Below are positions 1-6,809 of a stretch of 39,378 nucleotides of DNA, piece by piece. Source of the DNA: Planctomycetota bacterium (GTDB lineage: Bacteria; Planctomycetota; UBA8742; JACQVU01; JANLHZ01); assembly GCA_024653775.1 (NCBI GenBank), contig JANLHZ010000111.1, positions 1-39,378 of the forward strand, read 5' to 3'. The translations under genes were made by a program, and so were the position numbers. Positions within the stretch are counted from its first letter, which is position 1. Each line of letters starts with the position of its first letter. The notes below the pieces were generated by a model that was given only the letters and a program-made list of their open reading frames with translations, did no database searches and was not told where the DNA came from.

Positions 1-1
1 T

Positions 2-106
2 GGCGTGCCGAACGAGCTATTCGAAAATTCGACCGGCAAAGACGCAAACCAGGACGATTTTATCGAGTTCCTCAAAAAGCTCGGTTGCCTCGACCGACGA
101 CAATGA
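2..106 (+). CDS. C-terminal tail of an unidentified protein (partial)
   Basis: The frame beginning at base 2 is open from the window edge to a TGA at 104-106 and gives 34 residues ending DFIEFLKKLGCLDRRQ. Its codon choice (GAA, CTC, GAC, AAA) suits the other genes here. The start lies outside the window, so no function can be given. An antisense frame with the same codon boundaries is also open across this stretch (17-319, minus). I prefer the plus strand because the minus frame's only ATG falls inside a palindrome that looks like a terminator. That strand choice is a judgement and is not certain. Confidence 0.4.
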   Translation, partial: GVPNELFENSTGKDANQDDFIEFLKKLGCLDRRQ

Positions 107-127
107 ATACGCCTTTGCCCGAACAAT

Positions 128-301
128 ATGGAGCAGATTGAACTCGAAATGCGGATCGAAGGGGTTTACAGACTCATCCGCGAAGGCAGGATCGAAGCCG
201 CGAAGGAAGAGTGCGCGCGCATCAGGAAAGTCGCGGGCGACGCCGAGGAGCTTTCGAAGGCTGAACTCGTGATCCGGCGAATCGAAGTCATCGGGACTTA
301 G
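128..301 (+). CDS. Small charged alpha-helical protein, unknown function
   Basis: A 57-residue ORF lies 21 bases after the preceding stop and in the same frame. It is rich in Glu, Arg, Ile and Ala (for example LIREGRIEAAKEECARIRK) and is predicted by eye to be helical, perhaps a short helical repeat or coiled coil. Codon use is typical of this genome. No good ribosome binding site is visible before the ATG, so it might be translated by coupling, or the two plus-strand pieces could be one gene broken by a stop. It ends at TAG 299-301, followed within ten bases by a palindrome. Function is not recognisable. Confidence 0.45.
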   Translation: MEQIELEMRIEGVYRLIREGRIEAAKEECARIRKVAGDAEELSKAELVIRRIEVIGT

Positions 302-310
302 GAGGCGTGG

Positions 311-329
311 CACGGGCATCTTGCCCGTG
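311..329. terminator. Palindrome between convergent genes, possible bidirectional terminator
   Basis: CACGGGCA (311-318) and TGCCCGTG (322-329) form a perfect 8-bp stem with a 3-base loop. It sits between the stop of the plus-strand small ORF (301) and the stop of the minus-strand exosortase gene (333). There is no T-run on either side, so it is not a classic intrinsic terminator and may instead be a dispersed palindromic repeat that settles at gene ends. Confidence 0.5.
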
Positions 330-332
330 AAT

Positions 333-1268
333 TCACAGCCGATACGCCCGCGCCACGTTTTTCACCGGAGGTTTACTATTAGGCTCCTGAGTTTCGATCC
401 GCCCGAGCGGCGAAGCGACGAGCGCGATGTAGAAAATTGCGGACGTCAGATAGAACAGTATGCCGCCGTAGGGGTGCCAGAGCGCGATGGCCTCGCCATA
501 GTCGATGTGTACCGCGTACATCGCGAGCGCGCAGATTCGAAGAACGTTCGCGCCGAGCGCGACGGGCACAACGAGCAGAAGCATCAGGATTTTCAGCCAC
601 CATTTCCGGCGGACGATCAGCGTAAGGAATCCCGCGAAGAACAGCAGCGCCAGGATGGAGTTCAGACCCGCGCACGCAGGGCCAACGAGAAGTTCGTGAC
701 TTTCGATCCGCAGTACCGCGCCCGTCAGCGAAACGTGAAAACCATTGAGGTCGAAGATTCCGTAAACCGTCACTGCCGAGAACTGCTGAAGCCGCCAGGT
801 GAGTTCCTCCTCCATCGGAAGCGGGAGCGCCGTCAGGATCAGCAGCAGCGGCGTGAATCGTCGCCAGAGGTTCGAACTCGCGTTCAGCACTATCGCGGTG
901 CAGGCGAAAAACACGAGCGACGCGATCCCGAGGGAATGAAACTTCAGGTCGGTCGCAAACTTCGCCGTTACGAACGCGACCGCGAACAAAGCCGCGGCGA
1001 AAAGGTAGCGCTGAAATCTGGAGACGTTTCCGACGGAAGCATCCTCCGGCTTTTCGCGGGATCGCAGGAAAACAAGCGCAGCAGCGCAGATCAGCGCGAG
1101 GAATCCGTGGGAATACGTCACGGAATATCGCCACTCGTAGAAGATGAACTCGAGCGCGTCGTAAAGCTCGGAGTAGTAGAAGAGAACATATCCGAGAAGC
1201 GCCAAACCAGCATAAGTCTTCGCCTCACCGATGAGGGAACGTCGCAATAAATCAACGCTTTCGCTCAC
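333..1268 (-). CDS. Exosortase (EpsH/Xrt family)
   Basis: An integral membrane protein of 311 residues with about eight hydrophobic segments. Exosortases are membrane transpeptidases that process proteins carrying a PEP-CTERM-type C-terminal signal and pass them to the cell surface. The three hallmark sites are visible: the catalytic Cys199 in VGPACAGLNS, Arg244 in GANVLRI, and His265 in WHPYGG. The N-terminal YSHGF motif (residues 52-56) and the LQ..SA stretch near 160 are also typical. It starts at GTG 1268, overlapping the TGA of the upstream gene by four bases (GTGA), so translation is probably coupled. That upstream gene encodes a likely substrate, which suggests a dedicated pair. The hydrophilic C-terminal tail of about 20 residues is unremarkable. 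Which Xrt subfamily it belongs to cannot be told by eye. Confidence 0.9.
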   Translation of the reverse strand: MSESVDLLRRSLIGEAKTYAGLALLGYVLFYYSELYDALEFIFYEWRYSVTYSHGFLALICAAALVFLRSREKPEDASVGNVSRFQRYLFAAALFAVAFVTAKFATDLKFHSLGIASLVFFACTAIVLNASSNLWRRFTPLLLILTALPLPMEEELTWRLQQFSAVTVYGIFDLNGFHVSLTGAVLRIESHELLVGPACAGLNSILALLFFAGFLTLIVRRKWWLKILMLLLVVPVALGANVLRICALAMYAVHIDYGEAIALWHPYGGILFYLTSAIFYIALVASPLGRIETQEPNSKPPVKNVARAYRL

Positions 1269-1615
1269 GCCGACTTCCTCTTCGCGACGAATGCGACCAG
1301 CCCGAGGATCATCAGCGACGCAAGCGCAAGCTCCAGAGTGTCCGGCTCGTCCACCTCCGGCGGGAAATCGTCGTCGTTCCCGCTGCCATTATCGGGATTC
1401 GCTTCGCTTGCATCGCGGTCGCGAAACTCCCTGTCGTTGTCTCCGACGCCGCGATCGTCTTCGCTCTCGAAATCGCGATCGAAATCCCGACCGCGTTCGT
1501 TTTCGTCTTCTCCGGGCTCGCGCGAAACTGCGTCGATTCGATCCTGCGCGGTCGAGAACGCGAAAGCCGGAAACGTCAGAATGAGAATCAAAATCCAGAA
1601 ACCGTACGTTTTCAT
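1265..1615 (-). CDS. Secreted acidic protein with PEP-CTERM-like sorting signal, probable exosortase substrate
   Basis: This 116-residue protein begins with a signal peptide (MKTYGFWILILILTFPAFAF). A highly charged Asp/Arg/Glu-rich middle (about residues 30-85, with RDFDRDFESEDDRG) follows. It ends with a tripartite tail: DEPDTLEL, a hydrophobic stretch of about 15 residues, and a basic end KRKSA. That tail matches the layout of PEP-CTERM signals, although the core is EPD rather than PEP. I start at ATG 1615 rather than the upstream in-frame ATG at 1663 because the signal peptide begins here and AGGG lies about nine bases upstream. The gene overlaps the exosortase start by four bases. The charged middle may be a surface-exposed or ion-binding segment; that is inference. 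Confidence 0.75.
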   Translation of the reverse strand: MKTYGFWILILILTFPAFAFSTAQDRIDAVSREPGEDENERGRDFDRDFESEDDRGVGDNDREFRDRDASEANPDNGSGNDDDFPPEVDEPDTLELALASLMILGLVAFVAKRKSA

Positions 1616-1838
1616 TTTGTTTTCCCTGATAACCGAGGCGATTGTTCGTCCGTGAGTGGACACACGCCAACGAATGTTACAATATTACTTCTGTATTCTG
1701 AACATGTTCGGAATTTGTGATTAAATGATCGCGATTCCGCGAGTTGACTCGAAGCTGCAAGTTCCGGATCAAAACTGTCGATATATTGTATCGTGGCAAA
1801 TTCGTTTTCCATCAGCCGAAAGGACCGCCGCTAAAGAT

Positions 1839-2549
1839 ATGACAAGGCCTCTAATTGGAATAGTCACCGATTTCGACACCTCAGGCCGCAAAAAGCCTTA
1901 CGCCGTACTCTACCACAGCTATATCGACGCGATCGTAAGAGCCGGTGGGACGCCTATGCTGATCCCGCCGGTGCCGGTCGACTGTTTCGACGACATTCTG
2001 GAACGCGTCGACGGAGTGCTTTTCACCGGTGGCGACGACCTCGATCCGAGACACTACGGCGAAGCTCCCCAGGCGGATAACCTCGTGATCCTCCATTCGA
2101 GGCGCGAGGAGTTCGAGCTGAAGTTCACGCCGTTCGTTATCGAAAAAGAGAAGCCGTTTATGTCCATCTGCTGCGGAATGCAGATCGCGAACGTCGTGCA
2201 GGGCGGGACTCTGTACCAGGACATCAGATCCGAAATCGATAGCGGACTCATTCACACCGACGGAGTAATCCACGCGGTCGAAGTAAAGCCTGGGACGGAC
2301 TTCGCGAAGTTCGTAGGCGCGTCCCGTCTCGACTCGCACTCCCAGCACCATCAGGCGGTGAAGAAAGTCGGCGCGCGTCTCCGCGTCACGGCGCAGGCCG
2401 ACGACGGTATTATCGAAGCGATCGAACTCGAAGACTATCCGCTTAGCATTCTCGTGCAGTGGCATCCGGAAAACCAGCCGACGGACAAGGTGAGCAACCG
2501 AATGTTCGAAAAATTCGTCGCGAGTTCGAGAAGATACCAGCGGGTTTAG
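1839..2549 (+). CDS. Class I glutamine amidotransferase-like, gamma-glutamyl-GABA hydrolase (PuuD) family
   Basis: A 236-residue protein of the peptidase C26/PuuD type. Relatives hydrolyse gamma-glutamyl amides such as gamma-glutamyl-GABA in putrescine breakdown. Family landmarks: PLIGIVTDFD at the N terminus, FTGGDDLDPRHYG (62-74), the nucleophile Cys111 in MSICCGMQIANVVQGG, and the His209/Glu211 pair in QWHPENQ. The usual motif is CRG; here the residue after the nucleophile is Cys112, a variation. ATG 1839 is chosen because the family begins with this MTRPLIGI-type strand and AAGGA lies about 14 bases upstream; the 38 residues encoded further upstream do not look like this family. The gene is alone, with no putrescine genes nearby, so the true substrate is unknown. 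Confidence 0.85.
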   Translation: MTRPLIGIVTDFDTSGRKKPYAVLYHSYIDAIVRAGGTPMLIPPVPVDCFDDILERVDGVLFTGGDDLDPRHYGEAPQADNLVILHSRREEFELKFTPFVIEKEKPFMSICCGMQIANVVQGGTLYQDIRSEIDSGLIHTDGVIHAVEVKPGTDFAKFVGASRLDSHSQHHQAVKKVGARLRVTAQADDGIIEAIELEDYPLSILVQWHPENQPTDKVSNRMFEKFVASSRRYQRV

Positions 2550-2656
2550 AAACTATCTCAAGCAAGCGAACAGGACATTTCGGAGCCGTCAAACGAGACA
2601 TTAGGAGGCTTGTGCGGACGAGGACGTCCGCGGTCCCGGGAGCTTGAGATAGTTTC
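2549..2656. repeat. 108-bp inverted-repeat element abutting the stop of the PuuD-like gene
   Basis: Perfect 15-bp arms GAAACTATCTCAAGC (2549-2563) and GCTTGAGATAGTTTC (2642-2656) enclose 78 bases. The element starts at the last base of the stop codon. TTA precedes the left arm and follows the right arm, compatible with a 3-bp target duplication but weak as evidence. Inside is a second hairpin, GCGGACG (2614-2620), loop AGGA, CGTCCGC (2625-2631), which recurs in opposite orientation at 37501-37518. It may be a small non-autonomous element or a bidirectional terminator for the facing genes. Confidence 0.6.
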
Positions 2657-2721
2657 TTAGAATTCAGCGCTTCGCGTAAGGTCGCATCCGAAACAAATTC
2701 CGTCTGCTGCTTCGCGATAGT

Positions 2722-3591
2722 TCAGAAGTCCTCGTCGTCTTCCTGCGCGGGAGGAGTCTCCGGCACCGGGTGAATCACTATCCGCGGGGGGTTCGGATTC
2801 TGCATCCTCCGGAGGTAGTCCGGAAACCCGAGCCAGTTTTTCGAATTGTGGCAGCGCTCCTGGCAGCCGACGCCATTGAATATCTGGTTGTCGGTGTCCG
2901 CGAGGTCGACGTCGATTTCGCCGTTGTCGTGCCACTCGGAGTTCGTCACGTAATACGGATCGACGCTTCGGCTGTGGCATACGAAACACTTTACAAGGTG
3001 CGATACGTGCTTTCTGTGTTCGCCCGTCAGCGGCGGAACCGCGTGGCAGTTCGCGTCGGAATCGAAGCACGTTTTCTGCACCATCGCGAGTTCGTTTACC
3101 GGAGCCGACCAGCTTCCCGCGTTTCCGCTCGAATCGATCGCGCGCACGCGGAACCACGATTCGAAGAACCTCGCACCGCCGTGGTGGATCGCGTCCTCGT
3201 CGTCCTCTATCTCCGCGTCGATATCCGGGAACTCGAGCGCGAACGCAATCTTTCCGTCTTCGCCCGGTTTCGCCTCGACGGAATCGAAGATCGTCCAGCG
3301 GCTCTCGCCTACAGACGCGGCTTCGTCCGGCCTTGTGTACCGATTGAACTGCGCACTGAAGTACGAGAACTCGAACGACTCCGCGCCTTCGTCCGGAGGA
3401 GTCCAGCGGAAGGTGTATCCGCCGCCGTCCGGCTCGTCGATGCTGAGGTCCGTCACGGCCACCGGGAATCCCGGAAATTTGAATTCGCCGTGGCCGTGAG
3501 CCTCCCGCGGCGCTGCGGCCGCGAAACAAAGCGAAATGCCTGCAAAAAGAACGCTACAAATGCCGATATGGCGAGTGAACCTGCATCGCAT
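2722..3591 (-). CDS. Secreted multihaem-type cytochrome c with an Ig/fibronectin-like N-terminal domain
   Basis: This 289-residue protein has a signal peptide (about 1-26). A beta-rich region of roughly residues 42-170 follows; phrases such as YTFRWTPPDE, WFRVRAIDSSGNAGSWS resemble a fibronectin type III domain. Haem-binding motifs then follow: the canonical CFVCH (202-206), plus a long-spaced CX6CH (175-183) and CX3CH (243-248). Atypical spacings occur in families of secreted multihaem cytochromes, so up to three haems are possible but only one is certain by motif. The C terminus is acidic (EDDEDF). It is divergent from a membrane protein with its own CTSCH motif, so the pair may serve extracytoplasmic electron transfer. 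The electron partner is unknown. Confidence 0.75.
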   Translation of the reverse strand: MRCRFTRHIGICSVLFAGISLCFAAAAPREAHGHGEFKFPGFPVAVTDLSIDEPDGGGYTFRWTPPDEGAESFEFSYFSAQFNRYTRPDEAASVGESRWTIFDSVEAKPGEDGKIAFALEFPDIDAEIEDDEDAIHHGGARFFESWFRVRAIDSSGNAGSWSAPVNELAMVQKTCFDSDANCHAVPPLTGEHRKHVSHLVKCFVCHSRSVDPYYVTNSEWHDNGEIDVDLADTDNQIFNGVGCQERCHNSKNWLGFPDYLRRMQNPNPPRIVIHPVPETPPAQEDDEDF

Positions 3592-3709
3592 GTCTCCTCC
3601 GTGTGTTGTGTACCCGGATCAAGATTAACACCGGGGAAGGAATTCGCGCAATCCCGAAATCTGAATTCCGAAATCGAATTCCATCGGTCGCGGGTTTATA
3701 TTGGATTCG

Positions 3710-5086
3710 ATGTCAAACACAACCACGCTACGTTCCTGGACCGTCTCGAAACGTCTCTCCGCGACGCTGCTGCTTATCGCCATTGGCGGCGGCTACCTCG
3801 CGGCGCAGGTTTACATGCGCGAGACGATCGCAAAGAAGTACGACGAGAAAGTCCTCGTCCTCGAAAAACACTTCGGCGGCGACCTCAAAGACGGTGAAGT
3901 CGTGCCTTTCGAGATCGTAGGAAGACCCGGCGATCTCGTCACCGCTACGCTCGACTCGGACTTCGAAGCGACCATCGAGCTTTTCGAGGGCGAAGTGAGC
4001 GACTACAGAAAACCTGAAGAGGCTAAAATCGTTCCGGACCTTCCGCTGCTGCAATTCGATGGAACGTTCTCCGAGGAAGTTCTCGCGCTGCCCGCGAGGC
4101 TTGCTCTAGCCCGCGAGACTCTGATCCGGATGCGCACCGGCGCGGTTCCGTTCGACGAAGGAAAACTGATCGTCGAGTCCGCCATCGACGAAACCCTGAC
4201 ACTCATCGACGACGAAGGCATCGAAAACGAAGCGCTCGAAAAGTTCGTCTACCAGCTCGAGGAAACCGTCCGCGTCATCGAAAGCGAACGCGAACTCGCG
4301 TCCGCGGAAAAGCGGACCTGGGTCTTCGAAAGAACTGCGAGGATCGAAGCCTCGGGAAAAGCGTACGGAGTGATGATTCCGAAGTTCCCGTTCGCGAACG
4401 GAGATTACGAAATCGGCTGGACAGTGTACGACGGCGCACCAAGTCTGAGCGTTACCGACGTCGTTTACGAGTTCCATGGCAACCGCGAATCGTCGCGCTT
4501 TCTTACCGCGATCGAGGGGATTATGAACGAGTACATCGCAGGCGAGCCGGAGGAGGAGAAGCTGTTCGAATTCGCGCGGAACTCGGTGAATCGCGAGGGA
4601 ACGACTTTCGAACAGCGAAAGAAAATCATCGAGGACGACGCGCGCGCGATCCTTGAAAAGCACTGTACGAGTTGCCACGCCCCAGGCGAGGAGATGGCGA
4701 GCATCGACTTCACGCAGGACCGCGTGGTGGACGAGCTTACCGCGCCGGATACTGGAATCACGATCGCGCAGCTTTCGCGGACGACGCACTTCCACGCCTT
4801 CGGTATCGGGATGATGCTGTTCCTCGCGTGCTGGCTGTTCAGAGAGACCCGCCTCGGCGAAGGAAAGAAAGCGCTCGTCGTCGCGGTAACGCTCCTCGGC
4901 TTCGTCTTCGACCTCGGCGGCTGGTGGATCACGAAATTCGTTGCGAATGGCGCATACCTCGTCATCACTGGCGGCGCGATGACAGCGCTTGGACTCATAG
5001 CGATGTTGCTCTACGTTTTCGCGGAGCTTTGGATACTGAGAACAAAATCGCCTCTCGGTGCGGAAAGAGAAACTTTCGAGGTATAG
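3710..5086 (+). CDS. Membrane protein with a periplasmic haem-binding motif (CTSCH) and C-terminal membrane domain
   Basis: A 458-residue protein with one N-terminal membrane helix (about 14-34) and a long, acidic, mostly helical extracytoplasmic region. One c-type haem motif, HCTSCH (haem Cys319, Cys322, His323), precedes a C-terminal block of about four membrane helices (360-450). The first of these carries a histidine-rich entry TTHFHAFG (358-365) that could bind a haem or metal. This layout suggests a membrane-anchored electron carrier or sensor. ATG 3710 is used; TTG 3701 is in frame but less likely. The DUF202 gene begins at the very next base after the stop, so the two are almost certainly co-transcribed. 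No named family was recognised. Confidence 0.7.
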   Translation: MSNTTTLRSWTVSKRLSATLLLIAIGGGYLAAQVYMRETIAKKYDEKVLVLEKHFGGDLKDGEVVPFEIVGRPGDLVTATLDSDFEATIELFEGEVSDYRKPEEAKIVPDLPLLQFDGTFSEEVLALPARLALARETLIRMRTGAVPFDEGKLIVESAIDETLTLIDDEGIENEALEKFVYQLEETVRVIESERELASAEKRTWVFERTARIEASGKAYGVMIPKFPFANGDYEIGWTVYDGAPSLSVTDVVYEFHGNRESSRFLTAIEGIMNEYIAGEPEEEKLFEFARNSVNREGTTFEQRKKIIEDDARAILEKHCTSCHAPGEEMASIDFTQDRVVDELTAPDTGITIAQLSRTTHFHAFGIGMMLFLACWLFRETRLGEGKKALVVAVTLLGFVFDLGGWWITKFVANGAYLVITGGAMTALGLIAMLLYVFAELWILRTKSPLGAERETFEV

Positions 5087-5470
5087 ATGATTCACAAGGG
5101 AGTAAACGTCGAACATCGAGGGGATTCGCGGGCGCCGGAGTTCACGCCGTACGAGAAGTTCACGCATCAGGACCTGAAACTTCGCGACGAGCTTTCCATC
5201 GAACGGACCCTGCTTGCGAACGAACGGACGCTCCTCGCGTATTTGAGTTTCGGAATTTCGCTCCTCCTCGCGGGCGCGACGATCCTTCATTTCGCGGACA
5301 GTTGGTGGTTTTTGTGCGCGGGAATCGCGTGCCTTCCGCTCGGCGTCCTAACGAATTTCCTCGGCGTGCACAGGTATCGAAAGATGAGCAAGATTATCCA
5401 CGCGGTTCGCAAAGCCCGCGCGAGCGCGTCGCAACCTTCTGGAGAAATTAAAACGCCGATCGGTAACTGA
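5087..5470 (+). CDS. DUF202 (YidH-type) small membrane protein
   Basis: A 127-residue protein with the diagnostic DUF202 signature RDELSIERTLLANERTLLAY (33-52) followed by membrane helices at about 52-72 and 75-95, then a basic amphipathic tail. Proteins of this family are inner-membrane proteins of unknown function. The ATG follows directly on the TAG of the haem-motif gene with no gap, implying translational coupling. In this setting it may be an accessory subunit of that membrane complex, but nothing in the sequence shows a catalytic role. The C-terminal 20 residues are low-complexity and probably disordered. Confidence 0.85.
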   Translation: MIHKGVNVEHRGDSRAPEFTPYEKFTHQDLKLRDELSIERTLLANERTLLAYLSFGISLLLAGATILHFADSWWFLCAGIACLPLGVLTNFLGVHRYRKMSKIIHAVRKARASASQPSGEIKTPIGN

Positions 5471-5532
5471 GCCGCCGTGTGTCAATGTTCTCGCCAAACC
5501 ACGATTTCGCTATATCAAGTTTAGGACGAGAA

Positions 5533-5823
5533 TCATTCGCGGTCCTTCCAATACCCCGGTCGCATGTTTTGATGCGCTATGGCATGAACATAGAGATCAT
5601 CTTCGAGCACGGAAAAAATTATCGCGTATGGAAACCGGCGAACGTTGCACTTCCTCGCAGCTTCTTCAACGAACGGATATGAATTCGGGAAGTCCTCAAT
5701 TCTGGAAAGAGCTTCCTCGATTTCGGAGAAGAACCTGAAACCCAGCCATTCTTCTATCTGCTCGTAGTAATCGATGGCGTCGTTCAATTCCGCCTTCGCT
5801 TTGGGATGGTACGAGATATTCAT
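5533..5823 (-). CDS. RelE/ParE-family toxin (module 1)
   Basis: This 96-residue protein has the RelE/ParE fold signature. It opens with ISYHPKAKAELNDAIDYYE, has a helix ending near residue 45, then the strands RRFPYAIIFSVLEDDLYVHAIAHQNMRPGYW. ParE/RelE toxins act on gyrase or on ribosome-bound mRNA; which target applies here cannot be told. The start overlaps the antitoxin stop by four bases, the usual antitoxin-first arrangement. It is paralogous to the toxin at 6228-6518: both end GYWKDR plus one residue and share the RRFPYA/KRFPYA strand. Length is normal and there is no sign of inactivation. Confidence 0.88.
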   Translation of the reverse strand: MNISYHPKAKAELNDAIDYYEQIEEWLGFRFFSEIEEALSRIEDFPNSYPFVEEAARKCNVRRFPYAIIFSVLEDDLYVHAIAHQNMRPGYWKDRE

Positions 5824-6047
5824 TTCTGAAATCTCTTGCGGATTTCTTCATGCACTTCTTTAGCGGGGATCGGTTTTACTTTGCCGGAAAGAATTTCCTC
5901 CCGACGTTCCCGCGCAACCCTGATCCACTCTTTTTCAATCTCGTTCTGCTTGGGTCTTACGGTCTCAAGCAAGGTATCGATCAGCCTAAGCCGTTCTTCG
6001 ACGGGGAGCGACACGGCTTCCTCGAATAGTTCTTCTACGCTGTGCAA
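5820..6047 (-). CDS. Addiction-module antitoxin (module 1)
   Basis: This 75-residue protein belongs to the 'putative addiction module component' type, with the conserved opening helix EEAVSLPVEERLRLIDTLLETV (about 9-30). A charged C-terminal region that would wrap the toxin follows. It is expected to neutralise the ParE-like protein encoded four bases of overlap downstream and possibly to repress its own promoter. It shares roughly two thirds of its residues with the antitoxin at 6515-6742, including an almost unbroken block around residues 11-33. GGAGAC lies just upstream of the ATG (complement of 6049-6057). Confidence 0.88.
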   Translation of the reverse strand: MHSVEELFEEAVSLPVEERLRLIDTLLETVRPKQNEIEKEWIRVARERREEILSGKVKPIPAKEVHEEIRKRFQK

Positions 6048-6150
6048 TGTGTCTCCTTGGTAAAGGTATCTTTTTCCAGGAACATTATACCCTAATCAGG
6101 CGCTCCAGAAAGAAACAAAGCCATCATCCGCCTCGATCCTCGATCCTAAC

Positions 6151-6231
6151 TCAGTAGCTAAGCTGCCTCGCGATCTTGTTCTCGTTGTACCATGCCTCCG
6201 CGCGATCGTAATCGCGAATGCGGAACATCAT
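6151..6231 (-). pseudogene. Duplicated tail of the HEAT-repeat gene, readable as a 26-residue ORF
   Basis: Bases 6151-6218 match 6817-6884, the 3' end of the HEAT-repeat gene, at about 60 of 68 positions by my alignment. The inner 33 bases are identical. The encoded tail is RIRDYDRAEAWYNENK followed by IARQLSY here and DTRQLSY in the parent. The copy lies immediately after the stop of toxin 2; an ATG overlapping that stop (ATGA, 6228-6231) could initiate a 26-residue peptide. I read it as the scar of a tandem duplication of the unit 'gene tail plus toxin-antitoxin module'. Whether the peptide is made is unknown. Confidence 0.7.
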
Positions 6232-6518
6232 TTCCGATCCTTCCAATAGCCGGGATCCCTGCTGGAATGGGCGACAGCGAGAATAAAAATACAGGTTGGC
6301 TCGATAGTGTAAATCAGAGCGTACGGGAACCTCTTCACCGGACATCGGCGGGTATCCTCCTCGACCTGCGGCCAAGCTTGCGGGAATTCAACCGTCAGAG
6401 CAATCGCATCTTGCACTTCGGTGTAAAAGTCGAACGCGAACCAATCTTTACGACCCCCATAATAGTCAATCGCTTCTTCGAACTCCTGATGTGCTTTCGG
6501 GTGAAAAGTGAAGCTCAT
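6228..6518 (-). CDS. RelE/ParE-family toxin (module 2)
   Basis: This 96-residue protein has the same layout as the module 1 toxin: FTFHPKAHQEFEEAIDYYG at the N terminus, then KRFPYALIYTIEPTCIFILAVAHSSRDPGYW at the C terminus. The two toxins have diverged substantially in the middle, so they may have separate antitoxin pairing. The start overlaps the antitoxin stop by four bases. The stop codon overlaps an ATG that opens the copied HEAT-gene tail. Target (gyrase or ribosome) is not inferable. Confidence 0.88.
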   Translation of the reverse strand: MSFTFHPKAHQEFEEAIDYYGGRKDWFAFDFYTEVQDAIALTVEFPQAWPQVEEDTRRCPVKRFPYALIYTIEPTCIFILAVAHSSRDPGYWKDRK

Positions 6519-6742
6519 TTTTCAAGCCGCTTCCTGATTTTCTCCATCGCTTCTTCACCTGGGATTCCTTTGACCTTTCCGGATCGAAGTTCATCGCGTC
6601 TTCGCAGCGCCACTTGAATCCACTTTTCATCTATCTTCGGATTCTTCGGGCGAACTGTTTCGAGCAGGGTATCGATCAGCCTAAGCCGTTCTTCGACAGG
6701 GAGAGAAACTGCATCATCGAAAATCTCATCTACAGTCGGCAT
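6515..6742 (-). CDS. Addiction-module antitoxin (module 2)
   Basis: A 75-residue paralogue of the module 1 antitoxin, sharing AVSLPVEERLRLIDTLLETV and the later SGKVK.IP motif. It is expected to bind the toxin encoded immediately downstream. The gene starts 67 bases after the stop of the HEAT-repeat gene on the same strand. The spacing suggests its own promoter in that gap, possibly autorepressed; no operator could be defined by eye. Bases near 5970 and 6665 are identical over about 30 positions between the two antitoxin genes, consistent with duplication. Confidence 0.88.
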   Translation of the reverse strand: MPTVDEIFDDAVSLPVEERLRLIDTLLETVRPKNPKIDEKWIQVALRRRDELRSGKVKGIPGEEAMEKIRKRLEK

Positions 6743-6809
6743 ATTGAATTCTCTCGGTTTTGTTTTTGACGTTTGAACTATACCACAGTATTTCGCGGCG
6801 TGAAGCGAC

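Noticed and set aside
17-319. A 100-codon minus-strand ORF downstream of the exosortase gene
   Set aside because: Its only ATG lies in the CACGGGCA palindrome and it has no ribosome site. The codon-aligned plus strand has two ORFs with codon use fitting this genome. The choice is not certain.
379-1250. Long open frames on both strands over the exosortase gene
   Set aside because: Shadows of the real gene; Arg/Arg-rich or low-hydrophobicity translations with no family features.
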